Shown: positions 14,956-23,824 of the stretch, piece by piece
How positions within the stretch are numbered: the stretch's first letter is position 1
Layout of the letters: each line of letters starts with the position of its first letter
From: Sphingomonas sp. 32-66-10
Lineage (GTDB): Bacteria; Pseudomonadota; Alphaproteobacteria; Sphingomonadales; Sphingomonadaceae
DNA length: 64,000 nt
Assembly (NCBI GenBank): GCA_002280565.1
Contig: NCEF01000007.1
Span: 80,138-144,137 of the forward strand
Direction of reading: 5' to 3'
The notes under the pieces: model-generated
What the model was told of the DNA's origin: nothing
The model's database searches: none
Seen by the model: only the letters and a program-made list of their open reading frames with translations
Translations under genes and position numbers: made by a program

Positions 14956-15528
14956 ATGAGCGACGACATCATCGTCGAGACGAAGGACGGCGAGGCTCCT
15001 GCTAAGCCCAAGGGCGGCAAGAAGAAGCTGATGATCATCATCGGCGCGGCCGTGCTGGTGCTGGGCGGCGGCGGTGGCGGCGCAGCCTTTTTCCTGATGG
15101 GGTCGGACAAGCCGGCGGCAAAAACTGCCGAGGGTGAACATGGCGAGGGCGAAGCCGAGGCAGAGGCCGAAGAAGGCGCCGACGATGGCGACAAGGAAAA
15201 GGGCGGCAAGGACGGCAAGGCCGGCAGCGCCTATCTCGACGTCCCCCCGCTGGTCGTGAACCTGCGCAGCGCCGACGGTGCCGCGCGGTTCCTGAAGGTC
15301 CATTTCGTGCTGGTGCCCGGCAAGGCAAGCTCGGTCGAGAAGCTGCAGGGTAAGCTGCCGCTGCTGATCGACGCCTATCAGCCGTTCCTGCGCGAACTGC
15401 GCCCCGAAGACCTGAATGGGTCGGGCGCAGTCTATCGCGTCAAGGAAGAGCTGTTGATCCGCGCCACCCAGACGCTGGGGCCGGACGCGGTCAAAGACGT
15501 TCTGATCCAGGATCTGGTGCAGCAATGA
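14956..15528 (+). CDS. fliL: flagellar basal body-associated protein FliL
   Basis: Single-pass inner-membrane protein that surrounds the stator. The 190-residue product has a cytosolic Lys-rich tail, one TM helix (residues ~26-46), an unusually acidic Glu/Ala linker, then the periplasmic FliL domain: YLDVPPLVVNLRSADGAARFLKVHFVLVPG and the C-terminal LLIRATQTLGPDAVKDVLIQDLVQQ. A second ATG at 14929 is in frame, but 14956 follows GGGA at usual distance. The stop overlaps the fliM start. Confidence 0.88.
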   Translation: MSDDIIVETKDGEAPAKPKGGKKKLMIIIGAAVLVLGGGGGGAAFFLMGSDKPAAKTAEGEHGEGEAEAEAEEGADDGDKEKGGKDGKAGSAYLDVPPLVVNLRSADGAARFLKVHFVLVPGKASSVEKLQGKLPLLIDAYQPFLRELRPEDLNGSGAVYRVKEELLIRATQTLGPDAVKDVLIQDLVQQ

Positions 15529-16544
15529 GCGATGATTTCGACGATTTCGAGCTGCCCGAGCCGCCCAAGTTCGATTCCGACGCAGAGTCGCTGCTCGATC
15601 AGGCGGGGATCGACGCGCTGTTCGGGCAGGTCGGGGGTTTCGGCCAGCCGAAGGAAGGCCTGCGTGCGGTCATCGAATCCAACGTCATCAGCCGCGAGCG
15701 GCTGCCGATGCTGGAAGTCGTGTTCGACCGTATGGTCCGCATCTTTGCGACCTCGATGCGCAACCTGACATCCGATGCGATCGATGTCAGCCTTGAGGAA
15801 GTGACCTCGATCCGCTTTGGCGATTATCTCAACCACATCATGCTGCCCGCGATGATCGGCGTGTTTCGCGTCGAGGAATGGGAAAATTATGGCCTGGTCT
15901 CGGTCGATTCCAGCCTGATCTACGCCGTGGTCGATGCGCTGCTCGGCGGACGGCGCGGCGGTGGCGATCAGGTGATGATCGACGGGCGCGGCTTCACCAC
16001 GATCGAAACCGACCTGGTCTCGCGCATGCTGGGCCATGTGCTGAGCGATCTGTCGACGTCGATGGCGCCGATCACCCCGACCACGATCGAGCTGGAGCGC
16101 GTAGAAAGCAGCCCGCGCTTCGTCGCGATCGCCGGCACGACCAACGTCTGCGCGGTTGCCACTTTCCGGGTCAGCATGGACGAGCGCGGGGGGAATTTCA
16201 GCATCCTGCTGCCCTATGCGACGATCGAGCCGGTGCGCCATCTGCTCAACCAGCGGTTCATGGGCGAAAAGCTGGGCCGCGACACGATCTGGGAAGTCCA
16301 TATGGCGTCGGAGGTGCGCAAAGTGGACGTGACGCTCGACGTCGTGCTGGGCGAACGCGACATGGCGCTGGGCGCCGTGCGCGAATTCAAGGTCGGCCAG
16401 ACGATCCCGCTGTTCGCCGACCCCGATCAGCCCCTCGACATGCAATGCGGCGGCGTCACCATCGGCCGCGCCCAGATCGGCCAGCGATCGAGCAAGATTG
16501 CGGTGCGGCTGGTGTCCGACATCGCCAAGGAGAAGCGCGCATGA
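15525..16544 (+). CDS. fliM: flagellar motor switch protein FliM
   Basis: Switch-complex protein linking CheY-P to FliG and FliN. The 339-residue product starts with an acidic segment and has LLDQAGIDALFGQ near residue 25, the CheY-binding/early FliM motif. The middle CheC-like domain (RMVRIFATSMRNLTSDAIDVSLEEVTSIRFGDYLNHI) includes the GGxG-like RRGGGDQ region. The C-terminal SpoA domain (VTLDVVLGERDMALGAVREFKVGQTIPLFADPDQPLDMQCGGV) binds FliN. Complete length. Overlaps fliL and DUF6468 by four bases each. Confidence 0.96.
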   Translation: MSDDFDDFELPEPPKFDSDAESLLDQAGIDALFGQVGGFGQPKEGLRAVIESNVISRERLPMLEVVFDRMVRIFATSMRNLTSDAIDVSLEEVTSIRFGDYLNHIMLPAMIGVFRVEEWENYGLVSVDSSLIYAVVDALLGGRRGGGDQVMIDGRGFTTIETDLVSRMLGHVLSDLSTSMAPITPTTIELERVESSPRFVAIAGTTNVCAVATFRVSMDERGGNFSILLPYATIEPVRHLLNQRFMGEKLGRDTIWEVHMASEVRKVDVTLDVVLGERDMALGAVREFKVGQTIPLFADPDQPLDMQCGGVTIGRAQIGQRSSKIAVRLVSDIAKEKRA

Positions 16545-16879
16545 CCTATTCGCTCGCAGCGAACGTGTTGACGATGCTGTTTTGCACGGTGGTGATCGTT
16601 CAGAGCATGCGCATGATGCGCGCGCTCAACGCACTGAAGCGCAACGATCTGGCGCAGGTCGTGTCGACCCTCGACCAGGCGACGGTGCAGGCACGGCTGG
16701 TGCTGTCCGAGCTCAAGGGCACGCTGACCCAATATGCCCGCGGAACCCATGACGCGGCGCGCGCCAAGGCGGTGGCGGACGAATTGCGGATGATGATCGA
16801 GATCGCGGATTCGACCGCCGAGCGGCTGGTCGAATCCGCCGCTGCTGCACGACGCGCCGACCTGGTGGATCGCTACTGA
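16541..16879 (+). CDS. DUF6468 flagellar-associated protein
   Basis: A 112-residue protein with an N-terminal TM helix ([26 protein letters not shown]) and a helical cytoplasmic or periplasmic coil ([30 protein letters not shown], ending in [19 protein letters not shown]). It matches the DUF6468 proteins found beside fliM and motE in alphaproteobacteria; their role is not known. It is coupled at both ends: ATGA with fliM and TGATG with motE. The start at 16541 is fixed by these overlaps, since the frame continues open upstream through fliM. Confidence 0.75.
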   Translation: MTYSLAANVLTMLFCTVVIVQSMRMMRALNALKRNDLAQVVSTLDQATVQARLVLSELKGTLTQYARGTHDAARAKAVADELRMMIEIADSTAERLVESAAAARRADLVDRY

Positions 16880-17463
16880 TGCGCATCCCCTTTCTGTTGA
16901 TCACCGCTGCCGTCGCGACCGTTGGCGCGGTGGCAAATGGCGTCGATGCGGCGGTGGCCGTCGGCGAATCGGTCGTGCCCAAGACGCGGCTCGGCAGCCA
17001 GATCGAGGGCGAAATCAATGCCGCGCAACGCAAGGAGGCCGAGCGGCGCCGCGCGCTCGACCTGCGCGAACAGGCGCTCAAGGCAGCGCGGCTGCGCCTG
17101 CAGCGCCAGCAGAAGGACGCACAGGCCAAGGCAGCAGCCGAGGGCAAGGCCAGCGCCGATGCGGGTGCCGCTGGCGCGCCAGATGCCGCCGCGGCTGCGG
17201 AGGAAAAACGCTATAGCGATTTGGCCCGCATCTTTCAGTCGATGAAGCCCGCCAAAGCGGCGCCGGTGTTCGAGAAGCTGAGCCCCGACGTGCAGTTCCA
17301 GGTGGCGCAGCGGATGCGCGAGCGCAACGCCGCGCTGATGATGCAGGCCATGTCGCCCGATGCCGCCGCGACCTTGGGCATGGCGCTGGCGCGGGGCGGA
17401 ATGACCCAGCTCAAAGCGGCTGCAGCGACACCCGCCAGGGCCAGCCGCGCCGCGCCTAAATGA
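16879..17463 (+). CDS. motE: MotE family periplasmic protein
   Basis: MotE is an alphaproteobacterial periplasmic chaperone of the motility protein MotC. The 194-residue product has a signal sequence ([21 protein letters not shown]), a long coiled coil (residues ~45-80, Arg/Glu/Ala/Gln rich), an Ala-rich linker and a MgtE-N-like domain: [55 protein letters not shown]. MotC is not in this window. Last gene of the fliL-fliM operon. Confidence 0.8.
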   Translation: MRIPFLLITAAVATVGAVANGVDAAVAVGESVVPKTRLGSQIEGEINAAQRKEAERRRALDLREQALKAARLRLQRQQKDAQAKAAAEGKASADAGAAGAPDAAAAAEEKRYSDLARIFQSMKPAKAAPVFEKLSPDVQFQVAQRMRERNAALMMQAMSPDAAATLGMALARGGMTQLKAAAATPARASRAAPK

Positions 17464-17477
17464 GAACGCCACGCATT

Positions 17478-17493
17478 ACTGTAATACTACAGT
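17478..17493. promoter_or_regulatory. inverted repeat ACTGTA-N4-TACAGT
   Basis: A perfect six-base dyad lies 64 bases before the GAF-protein start and 15 bases after the motE stop. It could be a regulator operator. No gene with a matching known site was identified here. Confidence 0.4.
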
Positions 17494-17556
17494 ACAGACA
17501 GGAGCGGTCCGCTAAGATCATCTTGCGATAAGCGGGGTCCTTGAGCGGAGACACCA

Positions 17557-18207
17557 GTGACGATCCCCGACTCGGACAGTGTGCCATTGTCGAGCGAAGA
17601 TGCGCTGCGTCGTGCGGTACTGTTCGCGTCCGGCCTGCTGGCGCTGCGCGATTCTCCGCGCTTCAACGAGCTGATTCAGGAATTGAGCCGCACGATGGAC
17701 GTGCCGATCGCGGGCGTCAGCGTGATCGACAGCGGATTTTGCTGGCTGCCAGTGCTGCATGGCGTCGATCTCGACTCGGTCCCATTGTCCGAATCGCTAT
17801 GCGCCGGTGTCGTCGAAACCCAGATCCCCATGGCCGAGACCGATCTGCCGGCGAACCCCGAGTTCGCGAACAATCGCTTCGTCGCCGGACCGCTCGCGCT
17901 GCGCGCCTATGCTGCCGTACCGATGCGCGGCGTGCAGGGGGCGAAGCTCGGCACGGTGTTCGTGGCCGATCAGCGCGTCCGGCCCGATTTCGCCCATCGC
18001 GCCATCCCGCAGCTGGAACGCGCGACGACGCGAATCCTGGAGGAAGCTTCCTCGCCGCATCACATGCGTCGCGTCGGACGCACCACGGTCGAGGGGCTGG
18101 AGTCGCTGATCCGACAGGCGACGCGTGACGGCGATGATGCGCTGGTCACCGCGATCGACCGGGTGATGCGCGAAGTGTTGCCGCTGACCGGAATGCGGGG
18201 GATCTAA
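17557..18207 (+). CDS. GAF domain protein
   Basis: A 216-residue soluble protein. A single GAF domain spans about residues 20-165 (FNELIQELSRTMDVPIAGVSVIDSGFCWLPVLHG, SLCAGVVETQIPMAETDLPANPEFANNRFV, YAAVPMRGVQGAKLGTVFVAD). A C-terminal helical segment follows with no output domain, so it is probably a stand-alone sensor acting through a partner. The start has a GCGGAGACACCA site upstream of the GTG/ACG region and the track start at 17557 is used. Ligand is unknown. It sits inside the flagellar island, convergent with the FliL-like gene. Confidence 0.75.
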   Translation: MTIPDSDSVPLSSEDALRRAVLFASGLLALRDSPRFNELIQELSRTMDVPIAGVSVIDSGFCWLPVLHGVDLDSVPLSESLCAGVVETQIPMAETDLPANPEFANNRFVAGPLALRAYAAVPMRGVQGAKLGTVFVADQRVRPDFAHRAIPQLERATTRILEEASSPHHMRRVGRTTVEGLESLIRQATRDGDDALVTAIDRVMREVLPLTGMRGI

Positions 18208-18208
18208 A

Positions 18209-18619
18209 TTACGGCGCGCCGCGCGCGGGGCTGGTGCGCACTTCGAGGATCAGCACATGGCCGGCCTGCGGATCGGCGGCATGTGCGGCGGTATCGAGCG
18301 CATGGGCCAGCGCCTCGGCATCCACCGCGATCCGCGGTGACGCGTTCAGCTGCGCAAAGTCCAGCAGGGCCGACAGCATCGCCGCGCGCAATGCGGGTTG
18401 GGCCGCGCCCAGCACGCCTGCATCGACACCGTCGGCTGGAGTAATGGCCAGCTCAAGCTCGAGGTCGCCATCGAGCCGTCCGGCATCGATGATCGGAACG
18501 CGAAACTTGCCCAGCGGAACGACGGCAGCCTCTCCCCCGCCGCCGCCGGCAGCTCCGGCGGGCGCGGCCACGGCCAGCAATGCGGCAGCGGCAGTCAGGC
18601 GGGCAGCGGATCGGCGCAT
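18209..18619 (-). CDS. exported FliL-like hypothetical protein
   Basis: A 136-residue protein with a signal peptide (MRRSAARLTAAAALLAVAAPAGA). The mature part, VPLGKFRVPIIDAGRLDGDLELELAITP... LRAAMLSALLDFAQLNASPRIAVDAEALAHALDTAA...GHVLILEVRT, has the strand-helix order of FliL-domain proteins and resembles the 46533 gene in layout. The start at 18619 follows GGAGACCCC. It diverges from the 73-residue gene across a shared CTATAATAG box. Function unknown; a motor-associated periplasmic role is inferred from fold and place. Confidence 0.55.
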   Translation of the reverse strand: MRRSAARLTAAAALLAVAAPAGAAGGGGGEAAVVPLGKFRVPIIDAGRLDGDLELELAITPADGVDAGVLGAAQPALRAAMLSALLDFAQLNASPRIAVDAEALAHALDTAAHAADPQAGHVLILEVRTSPARGAP

Positions 18620-18647
18620 GGGGTCTCCGTCAAAGGCGTGCAGCTGG

Positions 18648-18678
18648 GACCGCACCCGGCCCCGCCCTTCTATAATAG
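18648..18678. promoter_or_regulatory. flagellar promoter GACCG-N17-CTATAAT, possibly bidirectional
   Basis: GACCG at 18648-18652 and CTATAAT at 18670-18676 drive the 73-residue gene on the plus strand. The symmetric 11-mer TCTATAATAGA also gives CTATTAT on the minus strand (18678-18672), preceded at 17 bases by GTCCC, for the divergent FliL-like gene. Upstream bases are nearly identical to those of the flbT promoter. Confidence 0.65.
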
Positions 18679-18719
18679 ATTGAAAACCCCGTGTTGGGAC
18701 TTGCCCCGTTGGGATTTGA

Positions 18720-18941
18720 ATGAGTCACGATCAAAAGCCAGCGCGGATCCGCATTGTCGGTAGCGGCACCTCCGACCGCCGTTTGGGCGGCGGCTTTGCC
18801 ACCGGCCCTGCGCCACGCCGCGCCGCCACACCGCGCGCGTCCGACAAAACGGGGATCGGGCGCGTGGTGATCGCATTTCTGTTCCTGTCCGCCGCGCTGG
18901 TCGGCGGCGTGGTCCAGGCCTGGTTGCTGCTGCGCGCATGA
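18720..18941 (+). CDS. small single-pass membrane protein
   Basis: Not recognised. A 73-residue protein with a basic, polar N-terminal half (residues 1-43) and one hydrophobic helix at the C-terminus (VVIAFLFLSAALVGGVVQAWLLL). Predicted topology is N-in. It has a flagellar-type promoter and is translationally coupled (ATGA) to the large periplasmic protein that follows, so the two are likely partners in the flagellar system. Confidence 0.65.
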   Translation: MSHDQKPARIRIVGSGTSDRRLGGGFATGPAPRRAATPRASDKTGIGRVVIAFLFLSAALVGGVVQAWLLLRA

Positions 18942-20716
18942 CTCGCCCGGCACCTGCCCTTGCGCTGCTCCTGTTGGCCGGGAGCGCCAGCGCCGCGATG
19001 GCGGCGGGCGATGCCAAGCCCGCCGCCCCGGCGCATGGCGCGCCGCCGCCGACAGCCGCCAAGCCTGCCCCCGGCGGCGCGGTGGCAAAGCCAAACCCCT
19101 TCGCCGCCCAGCTTGCCGAAATGCCGCGCGCCGCGCCCGGGGCGCGTGCCGCCATCGACGCCCCCCTCGCCTGGTCGCTGATCGCGCGCAGCACGGCGGA
19201 GACGCGACAGGCCGCCCGCTGGAAGCTGGCAACCGCGCTGATCGATACACGGCGCGGCGCGGAAGCGCTTGGGGTGCTGGAAACGATGCAGCGCGATGAC
19301 CATGCGCTCGAACTGGTGCCGGCCTGGCGGCTGGCGATGGGCAAGGCGAGCGTGCTGGCCGACCGCAACGCCGCCGCGCTGACCTGGTTCAACGCGCCCG
19401 AATTGCTCGCCGATCCCGAAGCCTGTGCCTGGCGCATCCGTGCAGGCGCAGTGATCGACGGCGCAGCTGGCAGCGCACTGCTCAAATGCGCGGTGCCCGC
19501 GATCCTGGCGCACCATGGGGCGGATCGGATCGCCTTTCTGCTCGATGCAGCCAACGGCCTGATCCGGTCGGGCCATCACGCCCGCGCATTGCGCTTTCTT
19601 GCCGCGATCCCCGATCAGCACGTCGCGGCCAATCTGCAGCGCGGGATCGCATTGATGGCGACCGGTCAGCCGCAAGCGGGCAAGCTGCGGCTTGAGCGCG
19701 TGATGCTGTCGGGCACGCCGGCCGAGCGCGCCGCAGCCGAACTCGCGCTGATCCGCGATGCGGTTGCGCGGAGCACGATCAAGCCAGGCGAGGCGGTGAA
19801 GCGGCTCGACGCCCTCACCTTTCGCTGGCGCGGCGGCGCGGTCGAGCGCGCGGCGCTCGAGCTCAAATGGCAGATTGCCGAGCGCGCGCAGGATCCAGTG
19901 ATCGCACTCGTCGCATCGGCGACGCTGTTTCGCCATTTCGACCTTGGCGCGCAGACCGGACCGACGCTGACACGCATCCAGGCTGGCCTTCAGGCGCTGG
20001 TCAACGATCCCAAGCGCCCGATCGCACAGGCGGCTGGGCTGTTCTGGGAATATCGCGACCTGTCCCCGACCGGCGCGCCAGGCGACCTGCTGGTCAGCAC
20101 GCTGGCCGATCGGCTGTCCGCCGCCGGCCTGCATGTCCGCGCCGCCGAATTGCTGCAGCATCAGATGCAGAACCGCGCGATCGACATTGCCAAGGGGCCG
20201 TTGTCGGTCCGCATCGCGCGCCTGCTGCTGCTCGCCGACAAGCCCGACCAGGCGCTGGCGATCCTGCGCCGCAGCGATGGCCCGGACTATCCCGCCCCGA
20301 TCGCCGCTGACCGCCAAAAGATGCAGGCGATCGCCACCTGGCGCATGGGTCGACGCGGGGACGCACTGGCGATGCTCGACCAGATCGACGCCGCAGACGA
20401 CCTGCGCGCCGAAATGCTGTGGCAGGCGCGCGATTGGGCACGCTTTGCCGAGGCCAATCGCGCGGTGCTTAGCCCTGGACGCAATGCCACAGTGCTGCGT
20501 CAGGCGGTTGCGTTGGTGATGCTGGGCGACGAGCCGGGCCTTGTCGCATTGCGCAAGCGCTATCTGCCCGCGTTACGCGGGACCAAGGCGGGCGAGGCGC
20601 TGGGCGCGCTGGCCGCGTCCAGCGGCGCGGTCAATCCGGCCGCGCTCGACGCCGCCATGGCAGGCGTGTCCGAGATCGCCGCCGATGGCGACCTGTTGCT
20701 GCTCGCACGCGGATAA
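18938..20716 (+). CDS. exported helical-repeat (TPR-like) protein of the flagellar locus
   Basis: A 592-residue protein with a signal peptide (MTRPAPALALLLLAGSASAAMA), a Pro/Ala-rich linker (residues ~25-60) and a long alpha-helical array. Pairs such as RWKLATALIDTRRGAEALGVLETM, ALRFLAAIPDQHVAANLQRGIALMATGQPQAGKLRLERVM and ARLLLLADKPDQALAILRRS look like degenerate TPR units. Similar exported repeat proteins occur in flagellar clusters of alphaproteobacteria with unknown role. It is coupled to the small membrane protein and converges on the mcp gene. Confidence 0.65.
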   Translation: MTRPAPALALLLLAGSASAAMAAGDAKPAAPAHGAPPPTAAKPAPGGAVAKPNPFAAQLAEMPRAAPGARAAIDAPLAWSLIARSTAETRQAARWKLATALIDTRRGAEALGVLETMQRDDHALELVPAWRLAMGKASVLADRNAAALTWFNAPELLADPEACAWRIRAGAVIDGAAGSALLKCAVPAILAHHGADRIAFLLDAANGLIRSGHHARALRFLAAIPDQHVAANLQRGIALMATGQPQAGKLRLERVMLSGTPAERAAAELALIRDAVARSTIKPGEAVKRLDALTFRWRGGAVERAALELKWQIAERAQDPVIALVASATLFRHFDLGAQTGPTLTRIQAGLQALVNDPKRPIAQAAGLFWEYRDLSPTGAPGDLLVSTLADRLSAAGLHVRAAELLQHQMQNRAIDIAKGPLSVRIARLLLLADKPDQALAILRRSDGPDYPAPIAADRQKMQAIATWRMGRRGDALAMLDQIDAADDLRAEMLWQARDWARFAEANRAVLSPGRNATVLRQAVALVMLGDEPGLVALRKRYLPALRGTKAGEALGALAASSGAVNPAALDAAMAGVSEIAADGDLLLLARG

Positions 20717-20819
20717 CGTCCCGCACAACCTACCCCGTCGTCACGCCTTGCACGCCGCCTCACTATGTTGGGGTCGGCGCGTGGTGCATCGACGCCGCCA
20801 TTCGCCGCGCAAATGAAAA

Positions 20820-20847
20820 GCGGCGGTGCCGGGTGAGGCACCGCCGC
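20820..20847 (-). terminator. intrinsic terminator after mcp
   Basis: GCGGCGGTGCC and GGCACCGCCGC form an 11-base-pair stem with a six-base loop. On the minus strand the stem is followed by TTTTC, so it ends the flgE-flgK-flgL-mcp unit. On the plus strand no T run follows. Confidence 0.8.
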
Positions 20848-20890
20848 GAGGTTCAAAACCGTCCGGGGGAATGTCCGGCCGGCTCGGGGA

Positions 20891-22837
20891 TCAGAATTCG
20901 TCCCAGGAGTCGCTCTTGCGCACGAGCGACGGGATCGCCGCAGCCGGCAGCGGCTTGATCGGCGACTGATAGACATGCTCGCTCGACTGGCGCGGGGACT
21001 TTGCCGCCACCTTGGGCGCGGGCGCAGCGGCGCGCGGCTTGGCCGGAGCCTTGGTCACCGGTCGCGGTGCGCGGACCGGTGCAGCCGCATGCGACCCCGA
21101 ACGCGCCTGCGTGCGGAAGCTGTCGGCGCGTTCGCCAAGCACGCGGACTTCGGAATTGAGGCTCCGCGCCGCTGCCGAGGTTTCCTCGACCATCGCCGCA
21201 TTCTGCTGCGTCGACTCGTCCATCGTGCCGATCGCCGATGCGATCTGCTGCACCGCCGCCGCCTGCGCCTGATTGTCCTGGGCGAGGCCGTTCAGCATTT
21301 CATGCACCGCCGACACGTCGGACGAGATGCCGACCAGCGCGCCGTCGACGCGCTCGACCGCGCCAACCGCGATTTCGACGTCATTCTGGGTCGCCGTCAG
21401 CTGCTCGCGGGCGCGCTTGGCTTCTTCTTCGGAGCGCATGGCGAGCTGACCAACCAGATCGGCAACCACCGCAAAGCCACGGCCTGCTTCACCGGCACGG
21501 CCGGCTTCGACCGCCGCGTTCATGGCGAGAACGCGGGTCTGGAAGGCGATCTTGTCGAGCCCTTCGATCACGCTGTCGATGCCCTTGGCGCTTTCGGCGA
21601 CGCGGCCCATGGCCGACACTGCTTCCTCAGCCGTGCCGCGGCCGGTGCCAACGGTAACCATCGCCTGATCGGCGCGACCGACGGTGCGGGTGGCCGCTTC
21701 GGCGCCGGTGCGCAGGCGATCGTTGATCTGCGCGACCGCAGCCGAGGTTTCCTCAAGCGAGGCCGCCGCGCTTTCGGTGCGGCGCGCAAGATCTTCCGAC
21801 GCCGCCTCGATCTCGGTCGAGCCGGAGCTGATCGAGCGGACGCTTTCCGTCACCGACTGGATCAGATCGCTGAGCGACGTGACGGCGGCGTTGAAATTGT
21901 CCTTCAGCACGACATAAGAGCCGGTGAATTCGGTGTTGATCGGCCGGGTCAGGTCCCCGTGCGCCAGCGATTCCAGATGGCTGGAGACGGTTTCGATCAC
22001 CATCTTTTGCTCGGCATCAGCCTGGGCCTTGGCGGCGGTCAGGCGCTCCTGTTCCTGCGCATTGTCGCGGAAGACGAGCACCGCCTTGGCCATCGCGCCG
22101 ACTTCGTCACCGCGATCGGTGCCGTTGACGTCGATGCGGTTATTACCCTCGGCCAGCGTGCGCATCGCGCTTTCAAGACCCATTAGCGGGGCGATGATCG
22201 TGCGGCGGGCGATGAAGATGCCAAAGCCAACGGCAAGAACGACACCGAGCAAGCCGGTAACGAGCATCGAGGTGACCGCGCTGGACGTCATATCGGACAG
22301 TTCGGCGCTCTTCTTGGTCGCCGCTGCGGCGCGCTCGGTGGTAAAACGGCGCAATTCCGCCCGGACCGCCTTGGCCTTCGGATCGGCGGTCGCGAGCGCC
22401 TTGCCCGCTTCTTCGTTGCGATCCACCTTGCCCAGTTCAATGGCCTGCACGGTGAGCTTGTGCAGCGCATCGAGGTCAGCGACGATGGGCGAAATGGCGC
22501 TGGCGCTATAGGGTTCCGATTTCGCGATCGATTCGAGTCGGGATTTCGCATTCTTGTACGAATCCAGTTCCGACGCAATCGCCTCACGGCTTCGCTCACT
22601 CCCGCCAGGATAATACATCACCTGATAACCGGAAAGGCTCATGTCGATCACACCCTGATAGGCGCGCGCGAGTTCGGTGTTGTTGGGCAGAGTGGTGCCG
22701 GTGAGGTAGTCATATTCCTTGTCGACATGCTTCAATGTGCTGACGCTGTTCAGGACAAGGCCAATGGTCACGGCGCCGAGCATCAGCAGCAACGCCGCGA
22801 TCTTGTACGCGATTTTCAGGTTGGTGAAGGCCTTCAT
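20891..22837 (-). CDS. methyl-accepting chemotaxis protein with CheR-tether tail
   Basis: A 648-residue chemoreceptor: TM1 (residues ~10-32), a helical four-helix-bundle-like periplasmic domain (to ~185), TM2 (~190-212), HAMP, and a signalling domain with hairpin [50 protein letters not shown]. After it comes a flexible Ala/Pro/Lys-rich linker of about 60 residues ending in DSWDEF. The terminal W-x-x-F fits the pentapeptide that tethers CheR. The start at 22837 has GGAG eight bases upstream. It is the last gene of the hook operon. Confidence 0.92.
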   Translation of the reverse strand: MKAFTNLKIAYKIAALLLMLGAVTIGLVLNSVSTLKHVDKEYDYLTGTTLPNNTELARAYQGVIDMSLSGYQVMYYPGGSERSREAIASELDSYKNAKSRLESIAKSEPYSASAISPIVADLDALHKLTVQAIELGKVDRNEEAGKALATADPKAKAVRAELRRFTTERAAAATKKSAELSDMTSSAVTSMLVTGLLGVVLAVGFGIFIARRTIIAPLMGLESAMRTLAEGNNRIDVNGTDRGDEVGAMAKAVLVFRDNAQEQERLTAAKAQADAEQKMVIETVSSHLESLAHGDLTRPINTEFTGSYVVLKDNFNAAVTSLSDLIQSVTESVRSISSGSTEIEAASEDLARRTESAAASLEETSAAVAQINDRLRTGAEAATRTVGRADQAMVTVGTGRGTAEEAVSAMGRVAESAKGIDSVIEGLDKIAFQTRVLAMNAAVEAGRAGEAGRGFAVVADLVGQLAMRSEEEAKRAREQLTATQNDVEIAVGAVERVDGALVGISSDVSAVHEMLNGLAQDNQAQAAAVQQIASAIGTMDESTQQNAAMVEETSAAARSLNSEVRVLGERADSFRTQARSGSHAAAPVRAPRPVTKAPAKPRAAAPAPKVAAKSPRQSSEHVYQSPIKPLPAAAIPSLVRKSDSWDEF

Positions 22838-22910
22838 GTTCAGACTCCGGTTCGGGTCATTCGGTAAGTTGCGGTACAGGGCTGTCCCGGCTGGACGCCG
22901 GAAAATGGGA

Positions 22911-23813
22911 TTACCGCAAGTAATTGAGCAGACTGAGTTCATTGAGCTGGGTGAAGACCGAGTAGCTGGCCTCCAGCGTCGTCTTGTGCATGGCCAAATC
23001 CATTGCGACCTGCGCCAGGTCGGCGTCTTCGTTACGGCTGATCACATCTTTTAGAACGAGCGCGCGCTCATTGGCGCGATCGACCAGTGTTTCTGTTTGC
23101 GCAAGCCGCCGGCCATTTTCGGCGTTGAGGCGGCGGATCCCGCCGACGGCATCGTCGAGCTGGGACTTGATCGTGGTCAGGGTCGCCTTTTGCGCATCGG
23201 TGAGCCGCTCACCGAATGGACCGGCCTCGACCAGGCTGCGGTAGATGTCGGTCATCTCAACCCCGAGCTCGGACGCAGTGATGCCATAGTTGAGGTCAAG
23301 GCCGTCGCCGACGCGGGCGCGGGCAATCGCCTCGCCATCCACGAAATGGTCCTCCGCGGCCGTTCCGATCAGATCGCCGATCTTTGACGGGGTATAGGGG
23401 GCACCGGAGATGCCGCCACCGAACAGCGGCAGTCCGCCCTCGCTGGTGTTGAGCATCGAGCGGAACTGATCGAACGCAGCGGAAATGGCTTCGTCGAGGC
23501 CAGCCGCCTCGCCGGTGCCGACCGCCAGCGACAGGCGGTTGCCAAGTTCCATCGAGCCATTTTCGATTGCGGTGATCGAGGTTTCGTAGAGGCTGAGCGT
23601 GGTGCCGAGCCGGGTCGCGGTCTGGGCATGCGCCTCCTGCTTGGCCAGCAAGGTATGCGCCGACAGCGTGCGCACCGCCTCGCTGCCCAGTGCGGCGAGA
23701 TCCGGCGCCTTTTTGCCGGTCGACAGCTGCGCCTGGGTGACCGACAGCTTCTCCTGCGCGCGCTGGATCGAGATCGCGGTGGTCTGTTGCAGGGGGATGG
23801 TGGCGACGCGCAT
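22911..23813 (-). CDS. flgL: flagellar hook-associated protein FlgL (HAP3)
   Basis: Hook-filament junction protein of 300 residues. The flagellin-like N-terminus (VATIPLQQTTAISIQRAQEKLSVTQAQLSTGKKAPDLAALGSEAVRTLSAHTLLAKQEAH) and C-terminus (VISRNEDADLAQVAMDLAMHKTTLEASYSVFTQLNELSLLNYLR) are clear. The variable middle contains LPLFGGGISGAPYTPS, typical of FlgL. The start has GAGG nine bases upstream. It lies 11 bases after flgK. Confidence 0.92.
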   Translation of the reverse strand: MRVATIPLQQTTAISIQRAQEKLSVTQAQLSTGKKAPDLAALGSEAVRTLSAHTLLAKQEAHAQTATRLGTTLSLYETSITAIENGSMELGNRLSLAVGTGEAAGLDEAISAAFDQFRSMLNTSEGGLPLFGGGISGAPYTPSKIGDLIGTAAEDHFVDGEAIARARVGDGLDLNYGITASELGVEMTDIYRSLVEAGPFGERLTDAQKATLTTIKSQLDDAVGGIRRLNAENGRRLAQTETLVDRANERALVLKDVISRNEDADLAQVAMDLAMHKTTLEASYSVFTQLNELSLLNYLR

Positions 23814-23824
23814 CGTTCAGGTCC

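Noticed and set aside
18731-20317. Minus-strand frame of 528 codons opposite the repeat-rich exported protein
   Set aside because: Composition and lack of motifs mark it as a shadow. The plus-strand gene has a signal peptide, a promoter and coupling to the preceding gene.
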